Of a stretch of 64,000 nucleotides of DNA, positions 22,087 to 32,704 are shown in pieces. Position 1 is the stretch's first letter, and the number at the start of each line of letters is the position of its first letter. The notes under the pieces are model-generated. The model was not told the origin of the DNA. It ran no database searches and saw nothing but the letters and a program-made list of their open reading frames with translations. Source of the stretch: Leptidea sinapis (Eukaryota > Arthropoda > Insecta > Lepidoptera > Pieridae). A program made the translations under genes and the position numbers. The stretch lies in NCBI RefSeq assembly GCF_905404315.1, contig NC_066312.1:8729001-8793000 (forward strand), in the 5' to 3' direction.

Positions 22087-23997
22087 ATGACCTCAAAAGC
22101 GATTCATTTTTTCGAATCCAAATTTTATCTTAATATAATGCATCAGAATATAGCAAGCGTTTTAAGTAAAAAAGATCTACTAAACATAGCTCTAACTGAA
22201 CTTTTTGAAAATGGAAAAGTAGTAGATGTTATACGTCTATCCGAAACATTCGTGAATGCAGAAAACAGATCTAATATTAAGTTGAATGGATATACATTGG
22301 TATCTGCTTTTTGTAGACTTAAGCAAAAGCGTGGTGGGGTCTGCATTCTAGTCAGAGACTATATTGAGGCTATAAAATTTGATGTCATGGATGAGCTATG
22401 TGTAGAATATTCTTTCGAATGTTGTGGTTTAAGAATACCAAAACACAAATTAATTGTAATATGTCTATACAGGACGCCGAATTCGAACGTTACTGAATTT
22501 TTGAATAAGCTTGATTTACTTTTACACAAATTAAGATATTGGGAGACCAGTAATATTGTGATTGTTGGTGATTTTAATATCGACACTCTAAAAACTACTA
22601 AAACGAATCTGGAGTTTACAAATTTATTGCGAAATTATAATTTTTTTAAACATATTAATGAACCTACTCGGCAAAAATCCTGTATTGACCTCTTTGTTAG
22701 TAATATAGAAAATGCCACAGGGGAGATTCGTCAGTTAGGCCTATCGGATCATGACACAGCACAATTCTTAGTAGTACCGACAAAAATAAATAATTCAACA
22801 CCGTCGTATAAGTTAATTTTCAAAAGAGATTTATGTAATCAAAACATAAACAAATTTAAGGACTGTATAAAAAGTCTTAACTGGATAGACGTGTATGATG
22901 CCCAGAAATTGGACGAATCTTTTGATGAATTTTACAATACATTAATCATATTTTATAAATTATGTTTTCCTCTTCTTAAGTATAAAATTAATGTTTCAAA
23001 TTCAAAAATAAAATGGTTGTCCAGAGGTATAAAAAAATCATGTGCAACAAAAAGAAAATTAAGGTATCAATATTATAAGAATAAAATACCTGCCAACAAA
23101 AACAAATTTAATAATTATTCAAAGATTCTCAACAAGTGTATAGACCTAGGTCAGAGAAGTAGTAACAACAAATATATACTTTACTCGAAAAATAAATGCA
23201 AAGCGTCGTGGAATGTGATTAAAAATAAAACGAACTCTAATGTAGGAAGTATCGATGAAATTAAATATGAAAATAAAATTATAAATAATCCAACTCAGAT
23301 TGCTACTATTTTTAATAATTATTTTATAAATACAGTCACACAAAGTCAAAGTCAAAATGTAAAAAATAAAAAACCTACATATAAATTAATACATAACAAT
23401 TCAAATATTTTCTTAATGCCAACTGATGAAATGGAGATAATAACCGTTATTAAGTCACTTAATAATTCAAATTCCACGGGCTGCGATGAAATAGCAACAA
23501 AGGTAATAAAGGAATGTGCAAAGGAACTAGCTCCAGTCCTAGCCTACTTAATAAATCTATCTTTTGAAGAAGGTACTTTCCCATCAAATTTAAAAAAGGC
23601 AAAAGTAACACCTTTACTCAAAGCGGGTGATAAAAAGGATATTAACAACTATCGACCAATCACACTCATTCCTGTTATCTCAAAAAATTTTGAAAAGATA
23701 CTGCACAAGCGATTAACATCTTTTTTAACTAAACATAATATCATTTTGGAGGAACAAAATGGTTTCCAAAAATCAAAATCAACAACTTTAGCGTGTTTTT
23801 CGCTAATAAAAGAAATATCGGAATGCATGGATACAAAAATTCCAGTAACATCAGTATTTTTTGATATGAGCAAAGCTTTTGACAATGTTTGTCATGAAAA
23901 ACTATTAGATAAATGCGCTCAATATGGTATTCGAGGTCTAGCAAATGACTGGCTTAAAAGTTATCTTTCAAACCGTACTCAAGAAAACAAGAAGTAA
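22087..23997 (+). CDS. LINE pol, N-terminal part: AP endonuclease and start of reverse transcriptase
   Basis: 636 aa. Nicks target DNA and starts target-primed reverse transcription in the nucleus. The endonuclease domain is about residues 15-240: HQNIASVLSKKD near the start, catalytic Glu53 in LSET, GDFNID at 161-166, and SDHD from 220. A basic linker follows (about 300-440). The reverse transcriptase begins about residue 465 (CAKELAPVLAYL, KAKVTPLLKAGDKKDINNYRP) and includes motif A FDMSKAFDN with Asp593. The frame then ends at a TAA at 23,995-23,997, just after SYLSNRTQ, where related proteins continue to the next RT motif. The continuation is found in another frame, so the stop is caused by a frameshift in an A-rich stretch (about 23,981-23,990). 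The start Met is the first in frame and precedes the endonuclease; it may not be the original start. Confidence 0.85.
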   Translation: MTSKAIHFFESKFYLNIMHQNIASVLSKKDLLNIALTELFENGKVVDVIRLSETFVNAENRSNIKLNGYTLVSAFCRLKQKRGGVCILVRDYIEAIKFDVMDELCVEYSFECCGLRIPKHKLIVICLYRTPNSNVTEFLNKLDLLLHKLRYWETSNIVIVGDFNIDTLKTTKTNLEFTNLLRNYNFFKHINEPTRQKSCIDLFVSNIENATGEIRQLGLSDHDTAQFLVVPTKINNSTPSYKLIFKRDLCNQNINKFKDCIKSLNWIDVYDAQKLDESFDEFYNTLIIFYKLCFPLLKYKINVSNSKIKWLSRGIKKSCATKRKLRYQYYKNKIPANKNKFNNYSKILNKCIDLGQRSSNNKYILYSKNKCKASWNVIKNKTNSNVGSIDEIKYENKIINNPTQIATIFNNYFINTVTQSQSQNVKNKKPTYKLIHNNSNIFLMPTDEMEIITVIKSLNNSNSTGCDEIATKVIKECAKELAPVLAYLINLSFEEGTFPSNLKKAKVTPLLKAGDKKDINNYRPITLIPVISKNFEKILHKRLTSFLTKHNIILEEQNGFQKSKSTTLACFSLIKEISECMDTKIPVTSVFFDMSKAFDNVCHEKLLDKCAQYGIRGLANDWLKSYLSNRTQENKK

Positions 23998-24053
23998 TAC
24001 CTTATCGATCAGAACTTAGACTTAAAACAAAAGGTGTACCACAAGGAAGTATA

Positions 24054-24944
24054 TTGGGTCCACTTCTATTCATAATCTACATAAACGACTTACCTAGCAT
24101 TACTACTAATAACTGTACTCTTTTTGCTGATGACATCTCTATTGTAATTAAATGTAACAATGAATTGACATATGATATAGAAATTAATAAAACAATAAAG
24201 GACACAATTGAATGGCTTACTGAAAATAACCTGACTGTAAATATAAAAAAAACAATGTATATGCAGTATTATAATAAGAATGGGAAAGGAAAAGATATTA
24301 ATGTTAATTATCATAATGAGAATATTAAAGAAGCACAACTTGTCAATTTTCTTGGTATTTCTTTAGACAGCAACTTGTCCTTCAAGTCACATGTTGACAA
24401 AATTAGCAAAAAAATTAACCAACATGTATTTGTCCTCAAACGCGTATCAAAAACAATAGGTGAAAAAACAGCGCTAATGGCATATCATGCATTCGTGGTT
24501 TCAGCTTTAAGATATGGATTGGTCATATGGGGCAACTCGGTGAGCATAGGGCATTTATTTATTGGACAGAAGAAGTGTATCAGGGCGGTTTGTGGAGCCG
24601 GCCCCCTAGATTCTTGTCGACCGCTATTTAAAAAATTGAAAATTCTATCGCTGCCATGCCTATACATTTATGAAATAAGCCTATTTGTTCAAAAAGATAT
24701 GTGTGATTTCTATACAAAAAAAAGCCAGAAGGTTTTAAATACAAGGTATCCAAATAAACTCATAATGCCCTTCTGTAGAACTGCATCTTTTAGTAGAAAT
24801 TGTTTCAGCATGTCTGTGAAAATATATAATAAATTGCCCAATGAATTGAAAGATTTACCGTTCAAAGTTTTTAAAAGAAGACTGCATCAGTGGTTAACAA
24901 ATAAGTGCTTCTATAGTTTAAATGAATTTTTCAATACAAAATGA
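24054..24944 (+). CDS. LINE pol, C-terminal part: reverse transcriptase palm and thumb
   Basis: 296 aa from the first Met, but the frame is open from 23,949. The missing RT motif B (GVPQGSILGP) is read from about 24,030, before this Met, so it is the continuation of the upstream frame and not an independent gene. Motif B continues as LLFIIYINDLP, the catalytic FADD lies in LFADDISIV (about 24,120), then VNFLGISLDSNLSF. The C-terminal domain has KKCIRAVCGAGPLDSCRPLF and MSVKIYNKLPNELKDLP, characteristic of CR1/Jockey-group LINEs. Frame relation to the first part is -1, consistent with loss of one base. No other stop or shift is seen over 2.85 kb, so this is a young copy or recently disabled. 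Confidence 0.85.
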   Translation: MGPLLFIIYINDLPSITTNNCTLFADDISIVIKCNNELTYDIEINKTIKDTIEWLTENNLTVNIKKTMYMQYYNKNGKGKDINVNYHNENIKEAQLVNFLGISLDSNLSFKSHVDKISKKINQHVFVLKRVSKTIGEKTALMAYHAFVVSALRYGLVIWGNSVSIGHLFIGQKKCIRAVCGAGPLDSCRPLFKKLKILSLPCLYIYEISLFVQKDMCDFYTKKSQKVLNTRYPNKLIMPFCRTASFSRNCFSMSVKIYNKLPNELKDLPFKVFKRRLHQWLTNKCFYSLNEFFNTK

Positions 24945-25276
24945 ATTAGTCTATTTGATAATAATATATGTAAATTAATATACTTTTATGACATTGAATT
25001 TGTTAATATTATACATAGGTACTAAATGAATTATTAAGTTATTTACGTCTCATATTATAATATTATATAAGTATTAAAAATTCATTTTATAAATATTATT
25101 GATATCATTGTGAAATCCGACATGTTTCAATATAACAGTACGATTAGTGTTTAGACAATTTTGTAACATATTTTGCATGTCAATTGACGAAACATATTGG
25201 ATTATCCATTATATTGTTAACACCTTAAGTACAATGTTTCCTGCAAATAAATTTCATTTCATTTCATTTCATTTCA

Positions 25277-25725
25277 TATTCCGGCGATCTTGACCAGATC
25301 GTCGGTCCATCTCGTGGGGGGCCTGCCAACACTGCGTCTTCCGGTACGTGGTCGCTATTCGAGGACTTTACTGCCCCAACGGCCATCTGTCCGTCGAACT
25401 ATGTGCCCTGCCCACTGCCACTTCAGTTTTGCAATCGCTTGGACTATGTCGGTTACTTTGGTTCTCCTACGGATCTCTTCATTTCTGATTCGATCTCGAA
25501 GGGAAATTCCGAGCATAGCCCTCTGCATTGCCCTCTGAGCGACCATGAGCTTTCTCATAAGGCCCATTGTTAGCGACTACGTCTGTGTACCGTAAGTCAT
25601 CATTGGCAACACACACTGGTTGAAAACCTTCGTCTTTAGACACTGCGGTATTTTGGACGAGAAGATTTTACGGAGCTTCCCGAATATGTTTTTATTAACT
25701 GAAAGATGTTAACCGTCTTGAGCAT
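25277..25725 (-). pseudogene. RTE-like LINE C-terminal coding region (rest of the split copy)
   Basis: Minus strand. The open piece 25,355-25,567 reads LMVAQRAMQRAMLGISLRDR then IRNEEIRRRTKVTDIV and KLKWQWAGHIVRRTDGRWGS. This is the C-terminal region after the RT domain in RTE-like endonuclease-reverse transcriptase proteins. Further 5' on the minus strand (25,570-25,700) are pieces related to VFNQCVLPVMTYG. The copy starts about 25,725 (5' truncated). The 3' end lies across the inserted LINE at 21,970-22,077. A complete RTE protein is about 950-1000 aa; about 190 codons remain. Confidence 0.8.
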
Positions 25726-26628
25726 CTTACCTTACCTTTACCATTCACGCAAACTTTTTTTGAATTATAGCATTGATGACACGAAGAAGCATCTGCTCAA
25801 ATCTGGTTCACTATTATAATGATACGAGACATGATTTATTAAATAATTTTTTTAAACATACGATATAATTTACAGGTAATAAAATAATTTACGCATAATA
25901 ATTAGCTCGATAATTTATTACATTTATGAGTTCCACGTTAAATAATAACATAATATGATAACTTTTCCATTAGATGTGTCAGAAAGTCCTCAACATTAAC
26001 AAGTAGATAGCCATCTAAGTAGCTAATCTCTAATGAAATTTCACAATTAAAAAACGATTTTAATTAATTTAAGCATTATTCTAGGTTAGACAGAATTATC
26101 CGAGCTTATAACTATTAAACTTTTCAAATTTACCTATAATATAAGGTAATCGCATTTGCAATTTCACGATAAGGTTTTATAAGCACCCGTTAGAATATAG
26201 ATCGGTTATTACTATCGAATTACCATGAAAACCGATTATCGGCTTAGTATGGTTTAGCTTATTTAAACATTGGAATTCGAACCCAATCCTCGGTAAAACG
26301 GTTTAACGTGCCAACTTTGAAGTTACCATACTTTTGACAGTGTATATAATATAGTATTATACTTTCATATGTATTTTTACATATTTACTTCAATAGGCTG
26401 CATTTTTGTGTCTTATTAAGATAGTGATAGTCATTTTTATTTTTTTCTCACTCTTATTTACTCCAGCTCAATTATGGATCTTTTGCTACATAAAATTACT
26501 AAATTTTTGGTCGCTCAGCGAGAAAAAATATTCGCCTGTTTTGTATTTGGCCTTTCGCAGTGCTAAACTATCGACATGCACTTTGTCAGTGTCCTGTTAC
26601 TTGGAGGAGGCGCGAAGGAGGTATTATA
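25726..26628. other. Unclassified stretch, possible tRNA-SINE scrap
   Basis: Mostly unassigned. On the minus strand about 26,280-26,300 reads GGATTGGGTTCGAATTCC, which fits a pol III B box, but no A box at the right distance was clear. Confidence 0.3.
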
Positions 26629-26973
26629 TCTATACTAATATTATAAAGCTGCAGTGTTTGTTTGTTTGAACGCGCTAATCTCTGGTACTACTGGTCCGAT
26701 TTGAATGATTCTTTCAGTGTTAGGTAGTCCATTTATCGAGGAAGGCTATAGGCTGTGTTTTTTTTTTTTTCAAAATTAGGGATCCGTAATAAAATTGCTA
26801 TTTTGTAACACAAGGTGTAAAATCGAAAACCTATTTTTGCGTGCGCTGCAAAAACTATTGACAATAGAACAAAATGATGTACAGGCTATAATATAGGCAA
26901 TATTTTATTACTTATAAAACTATCGCGTGAATTATACTTTATATGGCAAAACAACGTTTGCTGGGTCAGCTAG
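26629..26973 (+). mobile_element. Helitron-like element, complete
   Basis: TCTATACTAATATTATAAAG at the 5' end (A at 26,628 before it) and CTGGGTCAGCTAG at the 3' end (T at 26,974 after it), 345 bp. A GTTTGTTTGTTTGAACGCG block follows the start. Nearly the same sequence, inverted, is at 35,037-35,386. Non-coding. Confidence 0.85.
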
Positions 26974-27429
26974 TGTTAAAATAGAATATTAACCGCGTTG
27001 TTATTTACACGTTTATCTACAGGTCCCATATTGGTTATGCAGAACTGTTCGTATTTTGCGCTGCGTTATACCGACAATTGACGACGTGTTTGTATAGACA
27101 CCATCTGTTGAAATCGTAGTCTTTGGTGACTTCAAAGGGCGTAATGTATTGAGTCGTGAACGATAGACTACGCAGAGCAATCCGTGCATAATTTCATTAA
27201 TCGCGCTTTGTATGAACAACAATCATTCAGATGAAATAACGCTGACAGTTGTTCTGTTACTAATTAAAGATACTGCATTCACTGTGATTTTTTTCACTTG
27301 CAATGACGTGAAGCCTGTGCACACAATATACAAGTTTACGCGTTCACCACTTAAATAAAACCATTTGTCGTATCAACGCTTTTCTACAACACTGTCCATG
27401 CAACAATGCCTCGCCTAGTATTGGAATAC
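26974..27429. other. Unclassified stretch
   Basis: Contains a 69-aa minus-strand ORF with no recognisable family. Nothing else was identified. Confidence 0.3.
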
Positions 27430-28137
27430 TGGGTCTCGAAATCTCAAGCGATTACCAAATTCCGTGGCCATCTGGAGGGCATAGCCAAATTGGCTTCGAA
27501 GAATAAAGGCAATATTTAAAGCCGGCCAAACATTCTAGCGCTCTACAAAGCGCAGGTCCGGCCACACATGGAGCATTGCTGTCATTTCTCGTCTGGCGCA
27601 CCCCAGTATCAACTCGATCATTTGACCGCGTTCAACGCAGAGCAGCTCAAATTGTCGGGGACCAAGTGCTCTGTGAACGGCTGGATCACTTGGCGTTGCG
27701 TAGAGACGTCGCGCGTCGCTTCATCGTGTGTCTTCTACCGCATTGAGCACGGGGAGTGTTTCGAAGAGCTGTGAAAACCTGTTGTGATTCCTGCCGCCGA
27801 ATTCCACCTTCGCACGACATGTCAAGAGTTAGGATATCATCCCTACCATCTGGATGTGTGGTGGTCCTCCACAGTGCGGTTTTCAAGGAGCTTTTTTCCA
27901 GGTGCTACAAAGCTGTGGAATGAGCATCCTTGCGCTTGTCCCTATAGGCGCAACGGTGTGCCACCAATGCCACTTTGACGGTTAAGAAATACTTGGACAA
28001 GAAATTCTAATCTTAGTTGTACAAACTTAAATATTTGCATGCTAGGTTAGTGCTACCCAAACAAGAAAGCTCATTATTGTCTTATAGCACCATTGTATAC
28101 CGTGTTTTTGCAAATAAATATATTATTATTAATAATA
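27430..28137 (+). pseudogene. LINE (LALYKA family) C-terminal coding region, broken
   Basis: Pieces in changing frames follow the C-terminal domain of a non-LTR polymerase: FRGHLEGIAKLASK, ILALYKAQVRPHMEHCCHF and SGAPQYQL, then CVFYRIEHGECFEEL, IPAAEFHLRT..Q.LGYHPYHLD, WSSTVRFSRSFFPGATKLWN. Many frameshifts and stops show it is dead. It ends with AATAAATATATTATTATTAATAATAA, unlike the GGAGGACAAACGAGCG-type 3' end of the related fragments at 8.3, 37.3 and 53.7 kb. Group is CR1/Jockey or a near relative; by eye I cannot decide. Confidence 0.7.
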
Positions 28138-28954
28138 ACCGATCGATGAAAAGTTTTGGAGGTTCCTTTTTATCAAACCTCCTTTAGCGTTATTGTTTTC
28201 TTTATTACTTCTAAGTTTGCTTTTCTATTCACATACAAATAAGTCGAAATGTTTGTATATGTTTTATAATGAAAAATTCAGTAGCTATAAATATTAATTT
28301 TAATGAGTGGCATTGAGTTTTTTGCCGTTCCTTCTCCTTAAGGCTAAACTTTTTCCAAAATGGTGGTAGATGGTAAAATTTATAACTCTGACTAACTCCT
28401 CCTAAATAATTTTTTTTCACCTGAATGAATAAATTTATGATTGATTCTACTGTTTAAAGCAGACGTAAATCTTTTCATTCAAATAGTAATATGGACATAT
28501 AAATAAAATGAATTATAAAAACAAAAAAACAAATGATTAATAAAATGAAATGTTTACTCAGTACACATACCAAACCAATTTACTATGTTTTCACTGTGTG
28601 TTTTAGCTTATCTCTGAAACGGCTTTCGACGAGAATTTCTCTGGCATCTTTCATCTAGGTTATGTTATAAGGAGTAAGTTTACTTACTTTTATTTTTGAA
28701 ACTTATTCAAGCCTCCTTGCATTGCAATTAAAGCAAATGAAAGAAAATTAAAGCAAGAAAAATATAAATTACTAAATTAACACGTTTCTTTTTCTAATTT
28801 AGTTCTGGGTTGTTCTGAGTTGTGAACGTTATGAGCATTTTGAAATCTAATGATATTTATTTTACATTTGTAATATTTAAAAATACAAGTTTAAAATATC
28901 TTTAAAAGGAAACTTTTTGAAACTTAAATTTGGAGCGTCTTTTCTGAGTCTTCC
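28138..28954. other. Unclassified stretch
   Basis: No gene or recognised repeat. Confidence 0.35.
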
Positions 28955-29204
28955 AACAAGCGCAGTTGCAGTGCCGCTCAGAATTATTGAAAATCCCAAA
29001 AATTATGAGTGGCATTACAACTGCGCTAGTCACCTTGAGATATAAGTAATCAAGTCTCATTTGCCCAGTAAATTCACTAGCTATGGCGCCCTTCAGACCG
29101 AAACACAGTGATGCTTACACATTACTGCTTCACGGCAGAAATAGACGCCGTAGTGGTACCCATAATCTAGCCGGCGTCTGGTGCAAATGGAGCCTCCCAC
29201 TGGT
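28955..29204 (-). mobile_element. SINE-A copy, 3' truncated at the hairpin
   Basis: ACCAGTGGG end at 29,204; reading on the minus strand it stops at the far arm of the internal hairpin (28,955). The hairpin here is a long palindrome: AGCGCAGTTGCAGTGCCGCTCAG against a near-complement ending ACAACTGCGCT at about 29,022. Confidence 0.8.
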
Positions 29205-29677
29205 AAAAAGATAAGCTTTACAAAGATATGATTCTGTTACTTTCAGATCTTTCACACTTGATAGCACTTGACACATTTTAGCGACTTGTTTTAACTAGAG
29301 TTCAAGAAATTAAAGATGACGATTTGTTTAACTTTTAAACCTAAAATTTAAAAGAATATTGGTAAAACTCACGTTTAACTAACTATAACAACACGAACTC
29401 ATAAGCAAGCGTCTAGTCATAAAGTTTTGTAACTAGTAAAAGTGGTATTAGCGTGTTTCCGTTTATAAGTTTCAGTTTTCCTTTCACTTTTGAAGAATAT
29501 AACGTCTTAAATACGACTTAGGCTGTCCCGCTAACGATATATTATATATTCGATCCATTCACAAAATTGTTTGTCTCTGAAATTAATATTATTGTAAAAT
29601 AATATGGCTTTTTTAAAATCAGTATTTTCTTATTTTTAAGATAATTTCTTTTTAAAATTTGCACGTCTTTAGCTATA
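29205..29677. other. Unclassified stretch
   Basis: No gene or recognised repeat. Confidence 0.35.
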
Positions 29678-30099
29678 TCTATAAATATAAAAATAAATTG
29701 CTGTTCGTTAGTCTAGCTAAAACTCGAGAACGGCTAGACCGATTTGGCTAATTTTGGTCTTGAATTATTTGTGGAAGTCCAGAGAAGGTTTAAAAGGTGA
29801 ATAAATATAAAAATGCTTGGAATTAAATAAAAACAACATTTTTGTTTTTCCTTTGATTTGTCCCCCGTCGTTAGGAAATCAGAAAGAATAGTTTAAAATG
29901 AATAATTAATTAGAGTTTTTATATCTTTCCAACTTTCTCAGCAGATAAAATATAAACTAAATTTTACCTCAATTAAAATTTGAAAAGAAAAATTTTTATG
30001 AACGATAAATCTTAAGTTTTGTCATAAGAAATAAAAAAATTATAAGTACTACGTGCTTAGTCATATGTGTACGCGGACAAAGTCGCGGGTATCAGCTAG
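29678..30099 (+). mobile_element. Helitron-like element, complete ends
   Basis: TCTATAAATATAAAAATAAATTG start (A at 29,677), CTAG at 30,096-30,099 (T follows). Near the 3' end ACGCGGACAAAGTCGCGGGT can form the short GC-rich hairpin expected close to a Helitron 3' end. CGAGAACGGCTAGACCGATTTGG near the 5' end is typical of the lepidopteran family. Confidence 0.8.
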
Positions 30100-30162
30100 T
30101 TAATATCATAAAGAAGTAAAATTTGTAGATTTGTGTAGTTATGTAATCTATGGAACCAACTT

Positions 30163-30432
30163 TGAAAAGAGCTATTTGATTCCTACCGCCAATTTCACGT
30201 TCACAGATGTACCTCAAACTTGAATATCATCCTCACCTTCTGGATGTCTGGCGTACCTACTATTACAGCGTGGTTTTCAATTAACTTTATACGAAGTTTC
30301 TAAGAAAACATGGGGTCTCCAAAAAAGCACGTACTCTTTTTTAAAAGACTTGCAACGCTCCTGTGATTCCTCTAATATTGCTAGAAAGGTGGGTGGTGGT
30401 GATCACTTAAAAACCTGTTAGCCCACACGAAA
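30163..30432 (+). mobile_element. LINE (LALYKA family) 3' end, degraded
   Basis: Decayed coding pieces (CCTACCGCCAATTTCACGTTC, CATCCTCACCTTCTGGATGTCTGG) correspond to IPAAEFH and YHPYHLD of the copy at 27.8 kb. They are followed by AAAGCACGTACTCTTTTTT, CTTGCAACGCTCCTGTGATTCC and GTGGTGATCACTTA. Confidence 0.6.
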
Positions 30433-31011
30433 TAAAAACACTGAGCTATTTTAGGATACAGTTTGTTCCCAATATACACTTGTTATTCATCCATATTTAT
30501 TTTAAAATGTATTTTCTGTATATAAATTACTACATTAAAAGAAAATAAATGTATTGAGAAAACTGTGTCAGTGATTGTGAGTTGACAACCCCAAGAGAGT
30601 CCTGATGAAATGCGTGATCGATTATTAATATGTTTATAGCTAGCCTCTGCAGTTAGAAATTTCCTCCGCCTTATCGTAGATGTGGAATGAGAAATAAAAA
30701 TAGAACACTGGTTAAAGTCATTAACTGATATTTAATTATCATTGCAATGTTAAGTTTGAATGTTATAGAAGTTCGTTTATAAAGATGCTACGACATATGG
30801 AACGCGTGGAACTACTGTAATGGAGACATAGAATGAACGCACGAGTAGGGCTAGTAAAAAAAACATTATTCATCTAAATATAAAATAAAAAAGTTATAGA
30901 GACTGCCGATTGAAGTGAAAACTTAGAACTTATAGTATTAAAATTTGAATCGGTTCATAATGTTTAAAAACAATTAAATTATTAAGTTCAATTTATTTTG
31001 AAAACTTATTT
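30433..31011. other. Unclassified stretch
   Basis: No gene or recognised repeat. Confidence 0.35.
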
Positions 31012-31155
31012 TCTATACTAATATTATAAAGCTGCAGTGTTTGTTTGTTTGTTTGAACGCGCAAATCTCTGGTACTACTGGTCCGATTTGAATGATTCTT
31101 TCAGTGTTGGGTAGTCCATTTATCGAGGAAGGCTATGTTTTTTCAAAATTAGAGA
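31012..31155 (+). mobile_element. Helitron-like element, 5' fragment
   Basis: Same 5' end as 26,629 (TCTATACTAATATTATAAAG, then three GTTT units). It stops after AGGAAGGCTATGTTTTTTC, where the full copy continues for about 200 bp. It has no CTAG end. Confidence 0.75.
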
Positions 31156-32542
31156 CTTTTCACTAAATCCATTAAATTTCTCTTATAAGATAAGATAGCA
31201 ACAGCACTAATGTTTCACAATATGTCAGCTGTATAGGTACAGATATACTGCTTTAAGCATTTCGATGATACGCACTCACGAGATTTCACCCATCCAAAAA
31301 GTGCCTAACTATAATTTTTACTTATTGTTTAATTATTTATTTATCGCATGCACCAGTCATGGCGGTGACGCGAACCCATAAGATTTTCAACGCGGCTAAA
31401 CAACCTTTCACTTCAATAGATTTTCTGTAATTTATCATTACGGAAGAATCTGTAACGCCTACTTGACCCACGCCCTGCTGTAGTCGTTCAGAGCTCATAG
31501 AAGAGTAGCGCCCACGTAATGGTATATTTTCTTTAAATGTATAAATTGTTTAAAAAAAAAACAAAATGTTAATTTTCGTTATCAAGTATGTAAACAAATC
31601 AATATTAATTATTGGAGCCTCCTTTCAAGCATTATAGCGCCTGTGTTAGAAGACTTCGCTCTTCCATAGCTAATTAATACTTATTACATTATTTACAAAC
31701 ACTCAAATATTTTCTAATTACTAAGAAGTATGTATACTCAGAAATAGGAGGTATGTGTGTGTTGGTTGTGTTGTGAGTGACAAGTGTGGTGTGAGAGGTA
31801 TAATGAAGTGTGTCAGTGTTTCTTGTTGGTCTGAAAATTTAAATTATTTACTTTAATTTAAATCAATGATAAATTTTCTGGCCATTGTGTTGTCCGCCAC
31901 GCTATATAATAATGAATAGAGTCCAACTTTCGACCTACTATAATCACATTAATATTAATTTTAAAAATCACAGGTTTGAAAACATAAGAAAGCAGTTTTA
32001 ATAATAGCAATATTATTTCAATTACTAATTAGAGTTTTATAAAAATTATCGCATAACTGATGCTTCTTAATAAATTTATGTGATTCATCGCAAGCCATTT
32101 CAACGTGGTTTTCATTATTAGTTGGATTAGCTAACAACCAGGGAATTAAACTAAGTTGGGTCTCGTTTGAGCAATTGTCTATTCTGTAACAGTACAAGCT
32201 AAATGAAATTACGCTGCAGTAGGTATTAGTGGTATTAGTGAGATTTACAGTACTCTATAAAATGTCGTACTACCTCCGTCAACTTGCGGTCTCAGTGGAA
32301 TGCATTTGTTGATTAAATTTTGGTCACATCTCATCGCTCTTCGACTATTCCGGTCTTTATAAATATTTTATTCAAATATTCAATTTCCCTACTGATTTTC
32401 TAACACGTAGCTTTGGATAATTTCTATAGCAATGGATAATGCTTTGCTTTGGATAACTTCAACATTAAAATTGTAAATAATATTTAATTTATTTATTACT
32501 ATTTAAAAATGGTGGGCTGAATGTTTCAGTTTCATCTTTCAA
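31156..32542. other. Unclassified stretch of 1.4 kb
   Basis: No ORF of note and no recognised repeat; one of the longer unique-looking stretches. Confidence 0.35.
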
Positions 32543-32704
32543 CTCATCATCATTTCAGCCGAAAGACGTCCACTGCTGGACAAAGGCCTCCCCACAAATC
32601 TCCAAGACGATTATTTACTCATTCCCACGATCTTAACCAGATCATCAGTCCATCTTGTAGTGAGCTTATCAAATTAAAAACCTTCATCTTGAGACACTGT
32701 GATA
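32543..32704 (-). mobile_element. RTE-like LINE 3' fragment with internal deletion
   Basis: CATCATCATTTCAGCCGAAAGACGTCC and GATCTTAACCAGATCATCAGTCC belong to the 3' end. After 32,667 it jumps to AAAACCTTCATCTTGAGACACTGTGATA, a part normally about 300 bp further upstream in the element. It is cut at 32,704 by the Helitron-like element. Confidence 0.7.

Larger units (their letters stand above)
22078..25276 (+). mobile_element. CR1/Jockey-group LINE, 5' truncated, nearly intact pol
   Basis: A 3.2-kb insertion beginning 9 bp before the pol start codon. It has no ORF1, so it is probably 5'-truncated. The 3' UTR (24,945-25,250) is AT-rich and ends in a tail of ATTTC repeats (25,247-25,276). TATT lies at both junctions (22,074-22,077 and 25,277-25,280), a likely short target duplication in the RTE-like host element. 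The clade is assigned from the EN and RT motifs and the C-terminal domain; CR1 versus Jockey is not separable by eye. Confidence 0.85.

Noticed and set aside
23975..24060. Programmed -1 frameshift in the LINE
   Set aside because: No slippery heptamer followed by a clear pseudoknot was seen; the position is inside the RT domain, where LINEs do not shift. Mutation or sequencing error is simpler.
25290..25538. Plus-strand ORF over the RTE-like region (also 43,014-43,310 minus, 45,631-45,894 plus, 55,291-55,618 minus)
   Set aside because: Shadow frames opposite the RTE-like C-terminal coding sequence.
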